A stretch of DNA of 7,430 bases from Glaciimonas sp. (lineage in GTDB: Bacteria > Pseudomonadota > Gammaproteobacteria > Burkholderiales > Burkholderiaceae): the NCBI GenBank assembly GCA_014377145.1, contig JACMQE010000006.1, positions 1 to 7,430 of the forward strand, in the 5' to 3' direction. A program made the translations under genes and the position numbers. The notes beneath the pieces were generated by a model. That model was not told the origin of the DNA, did not search any database, and saw only the letters and a list, made by a program, of their open reading frames with translations. Positions 1 through 6,708 of the stretch are shown one piece after another (the stretch's first letter is position 1; every line of letters starts with the position of its first letter).

Positions 1-305
1 GGTTTTTGTGTCATTGTCCGTTGCGTTAGTATCTACAATTACGCGCTTGACGCAGGAGGCTTTGATCACGGAGGTCTGCTTGGCCGCTGGGATCGTTTGC
101 GCCAGTAATTCTTCCCTCCCGACTTTCCCCAAGCGCTTGCGCCAGCGCGTCAGGTTCGAAGGATCAATCGGTGGTTCTTTTTGCAAATACGTCTCGGCGG
201 TAAACACTCGTCAATAGGGATTCTCCACCCAATTCCAGACCGCTTCTTCATCCGACAAGATCAGTGGATGACAATGGTTCAGATGCGCCCTCAACGGGAG
301 GCCAA
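1..305 (-). pseudogene. Decayed IS5-type transposase fragment
   Basis: The minus strand, read in the frame with codons ending at positions divisible by 3, gives a peptide typical of IS5-like DDE transposases: LSDEEAVWNWVENPY, then a TGA stop at 213-211, then VFTAETYLQKEPPIDPSN, LTRWRKRLGKVGREELLAQ and VKRVIVDT. The family normally has a tryptophan and glutamine (YWQ) where this copy has stop-arginine, so the stop is a nonsense change inside a conserved motif. The aspartate of VIVDT (codon 33-31) matches the first catalytic residue of the family. Just after it the expected sequence is lost; reading one frame over restores MTQK, so a small insertion or frameshift near 18-28 is likely. Sequence upstream of about 305 does not resemble the transposase N-terminus, and the C-terminal half lies beyond the left edge. 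No terminal inverted repeats were identified. The family call is from remembered motifs; assignment to a subgroup is not possible here. Confidence 0.8.
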
Positions 306-486
306 ATAATTGACCAGACTGGAGGAGTTTCAGGCTTTGGACCTATAAAAACCTCAACAGAATTTGCAAAGGAGTGAATATCAATACTTTTATTTTTTCA
401 GGGTCGACTACTTAGCGTACTGCCTTCGTTGGCAGATTTTGTTAAGCCCGTGACTGGAATAATTGTGCGTAAGTCTTAATGAAACA
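306..486. other. Intergenic stretch with no recognisable gene
   Basis: Nothing protein-coding is supported between the transposase remnant and the degP terminator. The stretch is comparatively AT-rich. The only structure noticed is a short plus-strand hairpin at 420-435 (CTGCC, loop TTCGTT, GGCAG) followed by ATTTTGTT, which resembles a weak terminator but has no gene upstream on that strand. It may include the outer end of the decayed insertion element or remnants of a lost neighbour. Confidence 0.4.
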
Positions 487-518
487 TAAAGCTGCAAACC
501 TTAAAGGTTGCAGCTTTA
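487..518 (-). terminator. Hairpin terminator downstream of degP
   Basis: An inverted repeat with arms TAAAGCTGCAAACC (487-500) and GGTTGCAGCTTTA (506-518) forms a 13-bp stem with one bulged A and a 5-base loop. It starts about 54 bases past the degP stop codon. On the minus strand the stem is followed by TGTTTC rather than a clean T run, and on the plus strand by TTCG, so termination strength is uncertain. It is the most likely 3' end of the rpoE-rseA-degP transcript and may work in both directions. Confidence 0.65.
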
Positions 519-571
519 TTCGTACAACTAATAGAATAGCGCCAGAGTATAGTAGACTCCAGTAAAGCGGT

Positions 572-2065
572 TCAATTCGTTGGACGTAGCGGAACAAATT
601 GCGACGACTCTCCACGGCGCACCAACACAACTGTCATTCTTTTAGACTCCAACTTGGCAACCAAACCATTAAATTGCTTTGCATCCTTGATGTCTGTGTT
701 GTTCAAACGTTGGATCACATCGCCAGCCTGTAAGCCAACTCGGGCAGCACTTCCCTCTACAGAGTCGACCAGCACACCTCCATCAACTTGCAATTCTTTC
801 TTCTTGTCTGCCTTCAAATCACTCACAATCAAACCTAACGCATTGGCTACCTGAGTCGACTTTGCATCGTCCTTCTCTTCAGTCGCCACGTCATCTGCTT
901 TGTCAGCTTTCATTTCAGTAATAGTCAACGATATATCATGACTTGCACCTTTCCGCCAAACCGTCAGAACACCACGCGTACTGGGCATAACATTGCCCAC
1001 AGTCCGGGGCAAAGCGTTCGCTTTTTCGATTGTTGTACCATTAAACTTCAGGATAATGTCACCAGCCTGAACACCAGCTTTCGCCGCAGGACCATCAGCC
1101 TCTACCCGCTCAACCTGCGCACCTTGGGCTTTCAACAATCCTAGCGACTTCGCCACTGCTTTGGTGACCTCGCCAATCTGGACACCAATACGACCACGTG
1201 TCACTTTACCAGACGCTTTAAGTTGATAAGAAACATGCATAGCCTCGTCTATCGGTACTGCAAATGAAATTCCCATAAAGCCGCCAGAGCGAATGTATAT
1301 CTGAGAGTTAATACCAACCACTTCGCCACGCATATTAATTAGCGGACCTCCCGACTTTCTGGGATTTACGGCTACATCAGTTTGAATTAAAGGCAAGTAA
1401 TCACCATTGTCACGCGCTTTGGCAGAAACAATACCAGAGGTAACTGTATTTTCAAGATTGAGAGGTGAGCCAATCGCCAAGACCCATTCACCCGCCTTGA
1501 TCTTGTCGGAATCACCTATATTCAGACGAGGTAAATTAGTGCCTTCAATCTTCAACAGAGCTATATCAGTACGACTATCTGCACCAATGACTTTAGCTTT
1601 GAATTCGCGCCTATCATTAAGTTTGACATATACTTCACTAACTCCATCGACCACATGCGCGTTAGTCATAATATAACCGTCCGCTGAAATAATGAATCCA
1701 GAGCCGACACCGCGCGGAACTTCTTTCTGCTGAGACTTACCACCGGGCTTGCGTCCTTTAGGAATAGGTGCTGGTGGTTTGCCGGCGCCATTTGGCGGCA
1801 CACCAAAAAATCGTCGCAGAAGCTCTTGCATTTCGTCTTCACTAGACTGGCCAGTATTAGCATCAATCTTGATTTTTTGTATTTTACGGATATTCACAAC
1901 TGCCGGGCTGACTTTTTCAATGATGTCAGTGAAATCGGGCAACCCCGCCCTGGGAGCAGCAGCGGCTATTGGGGCCATATCTGCCAAAACTGGTGTAGTA
2001 AAAGAAACAGCTACGCTTAATAGAAGTACTGACAAAGCATGACGTGCAGTACGGACCATTTTCAT
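572..2065 (-). CDS. degP: Periplasmic Do-family serine protease, DegP/MucD-like, altered catalytic motif
   Basis: Encodes a 497-residue trypsin-like periplasmic protease/chaperone of the HtrA/DegP/MucD family, which degrades misfolded envelope proteins. In order: signal peptide at residues 1-28 ending PVLA before DMAP; protease domain with His137 (TNAHVV), Asp167 (RTDIALLK) and Ser238 (SGGPL); PDZ1 at about 300-385; an acidic lysine-rich linker; PDZ2 at about 410-497. Length and layout match the family. The frame is open further upstream to a TTG at 2143, but ATG at 2065 is chosen because it directly precedes a good signal peptide and lies 10 bases after the rseB stop; no strong ribosome binding site is visible. 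Odd feature: the nearly invariant NPGNSGGP around the catalytic serine reads NPRKSGGP (codons AGA AAG at 1360-1355). The replaced glycine belongs to the oxyanion hole in DegP, so proteolysis may be impaired. It is last in the rpoE cluster; the symbol mucD would fit equally well. Confidence 0.93.
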   Translation of the reverse strand: MKMVRTARHALSVLLLSVAVSFTTPVLADMAPIAAAAPRAGLPDFTDIIEKVSPAVVNIRKIQKIKIDANTGQSSEDEMQELLRRFFGVPPNGAGKPPAPIPKGRKPGGKSQQKEVPRGVGSGFIISADGYIMTNAHVVDGVSEVYVKLNDRREFKAKVIGADSRTDIALLKIEGTNLPRLNIGDSDKIKAGEWVLAIGSPLNLENTVTSGIVSAKARDNGDYLPLIQTDVAVNPRKSGGPLINMRGEVVGINSQIYIRSGGFMGISFAVPIDEAMHVSYQLKASGKVTRGRIGVQIGEVTKAVAKSLGLLKAQGAQVERVEADGPAAKAGVQAGDIILKFNGTTIEKANALPRTVGNVMPSTRGVLTVWRKGASHDISLTITEMKADKADDVATEEKDDAKSTQVANALGLIVSDLKADKKKELQVDGGVLVDSVEGSAARVGLQAGDVIQRLNNTDIKDAKQFNGLVAKLESKRMTVVLVRRGESSQFVPLRPTN

Positions 2066-2075
2066 ATTCGCAGTC

Positions 2076-2988
2076 TTATTTGTTTTTGGGTTCAATCGAA
2101 TTAGCCAATTGACGAATTGCGATGGCGGGCGCTTCACCAACAATTATCAGCCAAAATTCACCTTGCCGTTTACAAATAATATTTAAAGCCCCTTGCTGCA
2201 TCGATTCCTCCGTACGACTTTGACTTACCCGGCTCAATAAACATCGAAGTGGCAGCCAAACCATCCGTAAAGAAAATTTGCGAGACTTCACGCCTATTAG
2301 AGGAAGGTCTATCATTTTGCGCCGCCTAGGGAGTCAATAACAATACTCTTCAATTCAAGCACTTTTCTAAAATTAAGAGGCATACTGGTCACTACCCACT
2401 TATTCAAATTAGCCGGACTCATTACATTATGTTCTACGTACCAACCGTTAGCATTTCCAAAATTCGACTTTATCTGGCTACGGCTAATATTACCAATAAC
2501 AATCTGGGTAAATGAAATCTGCTCAACAATCTCGCTGTTGCTACTACTTGGCAATCTTGACCTGCGACTCGACTGACCTCACCCAATTTCATATTATAGT
2601 AATCGGTCAGATCGTTAGGAATGGCAGCAAAAATTGCCGGGAATAAGTCCTGTGTAACGCGCTTTTCCACCAATAACGTTTTAATTTCAGGTATATAAAA
2701 GGTGATATTTTTGTTGTGACGAATATATTCACGTGGCTTGCCATCCAGCACTTCTAACTTCTCAATTTCATTTCGCCCTTCCAGCATATGCGTAATGCGT
2801 GAGGTCCGCATCTGATTCGCTTGTTTGTAGACGAAGGTCCCTGAATAGTTCAGCTTTTGAGCCGCCCACTGAATTCTTTTCAAAAAATTCTGCGCTTCGT
2901 TCCTGTCAGAAAGTTTCTCCGTAGAAATACCTTCTGCTTGAGCGGAGAGCGCGAGTAAAGTTGAAAAAATAACGGCAACTCGAAGCAA
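2076..2988 (-). pseudogene. rseB: Broken rseB/mucB, periplasmic regulator of sigma-E
   Basis: RseB/MucB is a periplasmic protein that binds the outer part of RseA and protects it from site-1 proteolysis. Conserved pieces are present but in three frames. Piece 1 (2988 to about 2542): signal peptide ending SAQA, then WAAQKLNYSGTFVYKQ, MRTSRITH, LDGKPREYIR, LLVEKRVTQDLFPAI and VAGQDCQVV. Piece 2 (about 2541-2316): SEIVEQISFTQIVIGNI to DSLGGA, reached by a frame change plus loss of roughly 30 residues that normally lie between DCQVV and the NER-EPVEQ region. Piece 3 (about 2316-2221): QIFFTDGLAATSMFIEP, in the frame of piece 1. Piece 4 (about 2219-2076): MQQGALNI, FWLIIVGEAPAIAIRQ and the stop, in the third frame. 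In-frame reading from the start stops at 2470. Start is TTG with no clear ribosome binding site, 4 bases after the rseA stop. The missing segment is too long for a sequencing slip. Piece boundaries come from remembered family sequence. Confidence 0.9.
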
Positions 2989-2992
2989 AAAC

Positions 2993-3649
2993 TTAGTCTA
3001 CCGCATATAAATTATCAGCATCAATGGTAAATGTGGCAGAGCGTGCGTATTGTGCATTACTGAGAAGCGAAAGAGAAAAGCGTTGATGCGCCGACAAATG
3101 CTCATCAATACGCGAATCACGAAGTACTTCATTATCCGTAGCCGAGGTTGTTCCTTCTTGTGTGCCATAACCAACATTAATGTTTGAAGCCGAGGCCAGC
3201 GTCATTTGCACCGCAGCAAGCATTGCCGAATTCGTGGATTGATTATTGCCAGTTATCATATGTGGGGCCTTAATAAATGCCCCTCCCGCCACAGCTGCTG
3301 CCGCTACCATACTTGGTAGCGCAAACCGTCTCATGGAACGTGTGCCGGTTGCTGCGAAAACATTGTTTACATCAATGTGCTCCGATGCAACCGGCACCAC
3401 CTCCAGTGGCGCAACAATCCTTGCAGGTTCCGCCCCGAGACGTTCGAACACGCGTGATGTAAAATCAAAACTCAGCATCATCGCGGTATCATCAGAGCGG
3501 AGAATGTCACCGATTTGATGATACACATCCCAAGTTGCAAGCCCTTCACTATTTTGCAACACCGCCAATACCATATCCACATAGGCATTAGGCAGCTCAC
3601 CATCTGCCAAGGCAGAAATCTGCTCTCGGGGTATTTCTTTGGTATTCAT
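2993..3649 (-). CDS. rseA: RseA/MucA-type membrane anti-sigma factor
   Basis: A 218-residue single-pass inner-membrane protein that binds and silences RpoE until cut by stress proteases. Residues 1-75 form the cytoplasmic sigma-binding domain (EQISALADGEL, then WDVYHQIGDILRSD). One membrane segment lies at about 109-126 (FALPSMVAAAAVAGGAFI), preceded by the positive MRR, giving N-in, C-out topology. The periplasmic part ends with the betaproteobacterial signature DSRIDEHLSAHQRFS...NAQYARSATF at 178-207, close to the family's usual form. ATG at 3649 is supported by AGGTGA a few bases upstream. It lies 59 bases after rpoE and 4 bases before the broken rseB, consistent with co-transcription. No stop or frame problem is seen. 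With RseB lost, the periplasmic part lacks its usual shielding partner; that consequence is inferred. Confidence 0.92.
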   Translation of the reverse strand: MNTKEIPREQISALADGELPNAYVDMVLAVLQNSEGLATWDVYHQIGDILRSDDTAMMLSFDFTSRVFERLGAEPARIVAPLEVVPVASEHIDVNNVFAATGTRSMRRFALPSMVAAAAVAGGAFIKAPHMITGNNQSTNSAMLAAVQMTLASASNINVGYGTQEGTTSATDNEVLRDSRIDEHLSAHQRFSLSLLSNAQYARSATFTIDADNLYAVD

Positions 3650-3708
3650 AAGTCACCTAGTTAAAACCTGGCCAACCCCTTCGTTCCCGAAAAACCGCTA
3701 ATTCGCTT

Positions 3709-4338
3709 TTACCAACGTTTGTCGATGGCCGTACCCAATAATGGCCTCAACTTTTCTGCGATAGCTTCTCTTGCTCTGAATATCCTACTACGTACTGTGC
3801 CGATCGGACATCCCATTGCTTCTGCAATTTCGTCATAGCTCAACCCCTCAATCTCACGCAAAGTGATTGCAGTACGCAACTCATCGGGCAAGGCCTCCAT
3901 AGCGACGTTGACCGTCTGCGCTATCTGCTTGGTAGCCAATAAAGATTCTGGAGTATTTATATCTCTTAGTTGCTCGCCATCTTCAAAAGTTTCTGCTTCT
4001 TCAGAATTTGATTCAGTAGAGGTCGGTGCCTTACGTCCTTGCATCACCAAATAATTTTTAGCCGTGTTAATACCAATTCTGTATAACCAAGTATAAAATG
4101 CAGAGTCACCTCTGAACTGAGGAAGCGCACGATAAGCTTTGATAAGAGCCTCTTGCACGACATCTTCAGTTTCTGCCTGATCGCGTACTAACCGCGACAC
4201 AAGGCGCATCAACTTACGTTGGTATTTAATTACCAATAGCTCGAAGGCCTTTTTGTCGCCACGTTGCACGCGCTCGACGAGCAGTTGATCAATTTCGCGT
4301 TCTGTCGTCAAACCCCATTCCCTTTGTTTTTCCAACAT
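3709..4338 (-). CDS. rpoE: RNA polymerase sigma-E factor (ECF group)
   Basis: Encodes an ECF sigma factor of the RpoE/AlgU group, 209 residues as drawn, which directs RNA polymerase to envelope-stress promoters. Region 2 is at about 28-95 (KKAFELLVIKYQRKL, EDVVQEALIKAYRALPQF, FYTWLYRIGINTAKNYL). Region 4 is at about 140-200, with its helix-turn-helix at LSYDEIAEAMGCPIGTVRSR and the following RIFRAREAIAEKLRPLL. All positions expected in beta/gamma RpoE look preserved. The start is uncertain: ATG at 4338 has no ribosome binding site, while TTG at 4311 (residue 10) has AAGGGA a few bases upstream and would give an N-terminus nearer the usual short form before REIDQLLVERVQ. It is followed by rseA after 59 bases and preceded by the broken YgfX-like gene. 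A possible sigma-E-like promoter at 4355-4382 would allow self-activation. Confidence 0.95.
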   Translation of the reverse strand: MLEKQREWGLTTEREIDQLLVERVQRGDKKAFELLVIKYQRKLMRLVSRLVRDQAETEDVVQEALIKAYRALPQFRGDSAFYTWLYRIGINTAKNYLVMQGRKAPTSTESNSEEAETFEDGEQLRDINTPESLLATKQIAQTVNVAMEALPDELRTAITLREIEGLSYDEIAEAMGCPIGTVRSRIFRAREAIAEKLRPLLGTAIDKRW

Positions 4339-4354
4339 ACGCGCACAACAGCAA

Positions 4355-4382
4355 AATGGACAAAGTACAATGCAATAAGTTC
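4355..4382 (-). promoter_or_regulatory. Possible sigma-E-type promoter for rpoE
   Basis: On the minus strand GAACTT (4382-4377) matches the core of the sigma-E -35 element. After a 16-base spacer comes TCCATT (4360-4355), which matches the -10 consensus TCTGA only in its first two bases. RpoE genes commonly activate their own promoter, which makes the site plausible. Transcription would begin about ten bases before ATG 4338, leaving almost no leader, but a normal leader for TTG 4311. The -10 match is poor. Confidence 0.25.
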
Positions 4383-4902
4383 AACCAATTGGCTGTTCAT
4401 ATATCACTTTCTCTAGACCTTCTGAATGCCCACAAGAAACTATCCAGCGACACGCTACAGACAAAGCCCTAAAAATATCCTTAAAAACACATTCAGGTAG
4501 TATAACGACAGATTTCATGCACCCTCATGCACCCACTACCTAACTGAAAGCGCAATAACAATAAATGGGTCCAGAGCGTTGACCAATGAGAAAATGCGCT
4601 ATAACCGGCGCTTGAATGGCGTTACTAGTAAGCGTCTCAGTCGCCCTTTCTAAAATGCTAATCTGTCCATTACCAGTAATGATTAGCCACACCGAGTGAC
4701 GCGTTTGCTGATCTCTAATCTATCCCCAAGCACTGGCCAATACACTAAAAAATCCAATCGTCATACTGAAAGTCGGGCTAAGTTGGCCGAATACTCCCAA
4801 ATTTATCAGCATACCTAACAAGGCTGTAGCAATGGCTAATACGGCGACCGTGACAAACCAGCTTGCGGACGAAACCACTTTAGCCGATACCGCAATCGAC
4901 AT
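4381..4902 (-). pseudogene. Broken YgfX-like small membrane protein gene
   Basis: An intact copy in related genomes is a protein of about 150 residues with two N-terminal membrane helices, usually annotated YgfX-like or hypothetical, lying between fabF and rpoE. Here ATG at 4902 opens 60 codons with membrane segments at about 13-35 and 43-60, then TAG at 4722-4720. The same frame continues as RHSVWLIITGNGQISILERA. A frameshift at about 4580-4615 moves to STLWTHLLLLRFQLGSGCM. A 10-base tandem duplication (4515-4534) then shifts the frame back to MKSVVILPECVFKD and ALSVACRWI, ending at TGA 4383-4381. The joined pieces give one coherent homologue with no large gap. No good ribosome binding site precedes 4902. 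A surviving 60-residue two-helix protein cannot be excluded, but the strong downstream matches argue for decay. The family name rests on memory and gene position. Confidence 0.8.
4515..4534 (-). repeat. 10-bp tandem duplication that breaks the YgfX-like frame
   Basis: The minus strand holds GGGTGCATGA twice in direct succession (4534-4525 and 4524-4515). Removing one copy joins LLLLRFQLGSGCM directly to KSVVILPE in one frame, as expected for the family. The duplication adds ten bases and shifts the frame by one. It looks like replication slippage or a microduplication. Confidence 0.85.
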
Positions 4903-4947
4903 AATGGATTAGGAAGCTTTAAGCCGGATGCGAGGAAGTTCATTAAC

Positions 4948-4985
4948 ATACTCAACCAAACTTTATCTGATGCTTGGCTGAGTAT
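4948..4985 (-). terminator. Hairpin just after fabF
   Basis: Arms ATACTCAACCAA (4948-4959) and TTGGCTGAGTAT (4974-4985) form, in minus-strand RNA, a 12-bp stem with a single G-U pair and a 14-base loop. It begins 6 bases after the fabF stop codon. No T run follows (GTTAATG), so it may be a weak terminator or a 3'-end stabiliser. It separates the fatty acid genes from the YgfX-rpoE block. Confidence 0.55.
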
Positions 4986-4991
4986 ATAAAC

Positions 4992-6233
4992 TTAGACTTT
5001 ACCAAAAACTAACGTGCCATTAGTGCCACCGAAGCCAAATGAGTTTTTGAATGCAATCTCAATTTTCATAGCACGCGCTGTGTTAACACAATAATCAAGA
5101 TCACATAAGGGGTCCTGATTGAAAATATTGATGGTCGGCGGCGATACCTGATGATGCAAGGCCAATATTGTGAACACCGACTCCAAGCCTCCCGCACCGC
5201 CAAGTAAGTGGCCAGTCATCGACTTAGTAGAATTCACAACTAGTTTATAAGCGTGATGGCCAAAAGCAGCTTTAATCGCATTGGTTTCGTTCTGATCACC
5301 TAATGGCGTCGAGGTACCATGTGCATTCAAATACTGAACTTGATCACCATTTATACCAGCATCACGCAATGCCGAAACAACACAACGGCGTGGACCGTCG
5401 AGGTCAGGAGAAGTAATGTGATAAGCATCACCGCTCATGCCGAAGCCAAGTAGTTCAGCATAAATGTTTGCACCACGTGCCTTGGCGTACTCATACTCTT
5501 CGAGTACTAATACACCAGCACCTTCACCCAAAACAAAACCATCACGATCCCTATCCCACGGACGTGATGCGGTCGCGGGATCATCATTTCGCGTCGATAG
5601 CGCCCTTGCCGAAGCAAATCCTCCAAGGCCAAGCGGGGAGATGCTTGCCTCTGCACCACCGGCAATCATGACATCAGCATCGCCATATTGAATCATGCGC
5701 CCAGCTTGACCGATACAATTCAAGCCAGTGGTACAAGCAGTCGCTATCGCCAGATTAGGCCCTTTCAGACCGTATCTAATTGACAGATTACCTGAAATCA
5801 TATTAATTATCGATGCAGGAATAAAGAACGGACTAATGCGGCGCGGACCGCGACTAGTCAATTCGGCATGGGTTTCTTCGATCAATGGCAAGCCACCTAT
5901 ACCAGATCCAATAATGACGCCTATCCGCTCAGCATTTTCATCCGTAACTTCCAGGCCACTATCCTGCATCGCCTGAATCCCTGCTGCCATCCCAAAATGT
6001 ATAAAAGTATCCATATGCCGCGCCTCTTTGGCTGGCATATAGTCCTCAACATTAAAGCCCTTTACTTCTCCGGCAAAATGCGTGGAAAAAGCAGAGGCAT
6101 CAAACTTGGTGATATTTGCAATACCTGATTGACCTGACATGACTGAATTCCAGGCGTCGGCAATATTATTACCGACCGGTGAAATGCAACCCAGGCCAGT
6201 TATCACAACACGGCGGTCACGTGAGCGGTTCAA
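4992..6233 (-). CDS. fabF: 3-oxoacyl-ACP synthase II (KAS II)
   Basis: Condenses acyl-ACP with malonyl-ACP in fatty acid elongation, in the cytosol. The 413-residue length is typical. The thiolase-fold catalytic triad is complete: Cys167 in ATACTTG, His305 in [11 protein letters not shown] and His342 in [10 protein letters not shown], with Lys337 in STKS. The C-terminal NSFGFGGTN loop is also present. N-terminus [16 protein letters not shown] matches the family. The start is TTG at 6233, supported by AGGAGA (6244-6239) five bases upstream; no ATG lies nearby in frame. It follows acpP after 33 bases, so the two are likely co-transcribed, and it is followed by a hairpin. The substitutes FabB (KAS I) or FabF-like polyketide enzymes are less likely given the position next to acpP and fabG. 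Confidence 0.97.
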   Translation of the reverse strand: MNRSRDRRVVITGLGCISPVGNNIADAWNSVMSGQSGIANITKFDASAFSTHFAGEVKGFNVEDYMPAKEARHMDTFIHFGMAAGIQAMQDSGLEVTDENAERIGVIIGSGIGGLPLIEETHAELTSRGPRRISPFFIPASIINMISGNLSIRYGLKGPNLAIATACTTGLNCIGQAGRMIQYGDADVMIAGGAEASISPLGLGGFASARALSTRNDDPATASRPWDRDRDGFVLGEGAGVLVLEEYEYAKARGANIYAELLGFGMSGDAYHITSPDLDGPRRCVVSALRDAGINGDQVQYLNAHGTSTPLGDQNETNAIKAAFGHHAYKLVVNSTKSMTGHLLGGAGGLESVFTILALHHQVSPPTINIFNQDPLCDLDYCVNTARAMKIEIAFKNSFGFGGTNGTLVFGKV

Positions 6234-6238
6234 ACGAT

Positions 6239-6244
6239 TCTCCT
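6239..6244 (-). promoter_or_regulatory. Ribosome binding site fixing the fabF TTG start
   Basis: AGGAGA on the minus strand lies 5 bases before TTG 6233. It decides the start in favour of this TTG, which also matches the family's N-terminus length. Confidence 0.8.
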
Positions 6245-6266
6245 GGATGATGCGTTCAAAGCTGGC

Positions 6267-6509
6267 TTATGCCGCTTTGACATGTGCCGTGGCGTATTCA
6301 ATGGCCTGTTGCACAGTAGTAATTTTTTCAGCTTGTTCGTCAGGAATTTCCATTTCAAACTCATCTTCCAATGCCATTACTAGTTCTACAGTGTCTAGTG
6401 AGTCAGCGCCAAGGTCATCAACAAACGACGATTCAATTTTGATTTCAGCTTCGGCGACGCCCAGTTGTTCAGCAACAATTTTCTTTACGCGTTGTTCGAT
6501 GTCAGACAT
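6267..6509 (-). CDS. acpP: Acyl carrier protein
   Basis: An 80-residue acidic four-helix carrier that holds growing acyl chains on a phosphopantetheine arm attached to Ser37 in the invariant [18 protein letters not shown] motif. Length, the N-terminus [18 protein letters not shown] and the helix-III segment [13 protein letters not shown] are standard. ATG 6509 has a strong GGAGG (6520-6516) six bases upstream. It sits between fabG and fabF, 199 bases after fabG and 33 bases before fabF, with its own probable promoter in the fabG gap, in line with the high expression that ACP needs. Confidence 0.98.
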   Translation of the reverse strand: MSDIEQRVKKIVAEQLGVAEAEIKIESSFVDDLGADSLDTVELVMALEDEFEMEIPDEQAEKITTVQQAIEYATAHVKAA

Positions 6510-6547
6510 GTGATGCCTCCAGTTATTAGGTTACAGAAAGTGCGCGC

Positions 6548-6556
6548 ATTTTAGCA
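6548..6556 (-). promoter_or_regulatory. Probable extended -10 promoter of acpP
   Basis: The minus strand carries TGCTAAAAT (6556-6548), an extended -10 element (TGn plus TAAAAT). A start near 6541 would give a leader of about 30 bases containing the acpP ribosome binding site. No good -35 box is seen at 16-18 bases, which is tolerable for extended -10 promoters. The upstream flank is AT-rich. Confidence 0.5.
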
Positions 6557-6588
6557 GGTTTGTGCAAAGAAAATTTACTTTTAACATC

Positions 6589-6609
6589 GTTGGTTAAGAA
6601 TTACCCAAC
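6589..6609 (-). other. Imperfect hairpin in the fabG-acpP gap
   Basis: Arms GTTGGTTAA (6589-6597) and TTACCCAAC (6601-6609) pair with one mismatch around a 3-base loop. There is no following T run. It could be a weak attenuator or fabG 3' end before the acpP promoter. Otherwise the 6510-6708 gap shows only the promoter and ribosome binding site. Confidence 0.3.
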
Positions 6610-6708
6610 CGCTGCAAAAAGCTCTTAAATTATTACTAATTACTTTACTCCTCAGATGTAGGTATAGTCGCAGACCACAACTAAACCGCAATATATAAGC
6701 AACTATTG

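Noticed and set aside
8..217. Plus-strand open frame of 69 codons
   Set aside because: It lies opposite the transposase fragment, whose minus-strand translation matches a known family; the plus frame resembles nothing.
420..443. Plus-strand hairpin CTGCC/GGCAG with ATTTTGTT tail as a terminator
   Set aside because: The stem is only 5 bp and there is no plus-strand gene to terminate.
1749..2042. Plus-strand open frame of 97 codons
   Set aside because: It is opposite the degP 5' region, with no ribosome binding site or family resemblance.
2066..2143. 26-residue N-terminal extension of DegP from TTG 2143
   Set aside because: It would bury the signal peptide inside the protein and overlaps the last conserved codons of rseB.
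2076..2988. rseB breaks as plain sequencing errors
   Set aside because: Neighbouring frames (fabG, acpP, fabF, rpoE, rseA, degP) stay open over more than 5 kb, and a loss of about 90-100 bases is not a typical base-calling slip.
3650..3708. Possible sigma-E promoter (GGAAC) in the rpoE-rseA gap
   Set aside because: There is no matching -10 element at the right distance, and the gap is short enough for simple co-transcription.
6139..6513. Plus-strand open frame of 124 codons
   Set aside because: It is antisense to acpP and the start of fabF, is serine-rich as expected for a shadow of acidic ACP codons, and has no recognisable motif.
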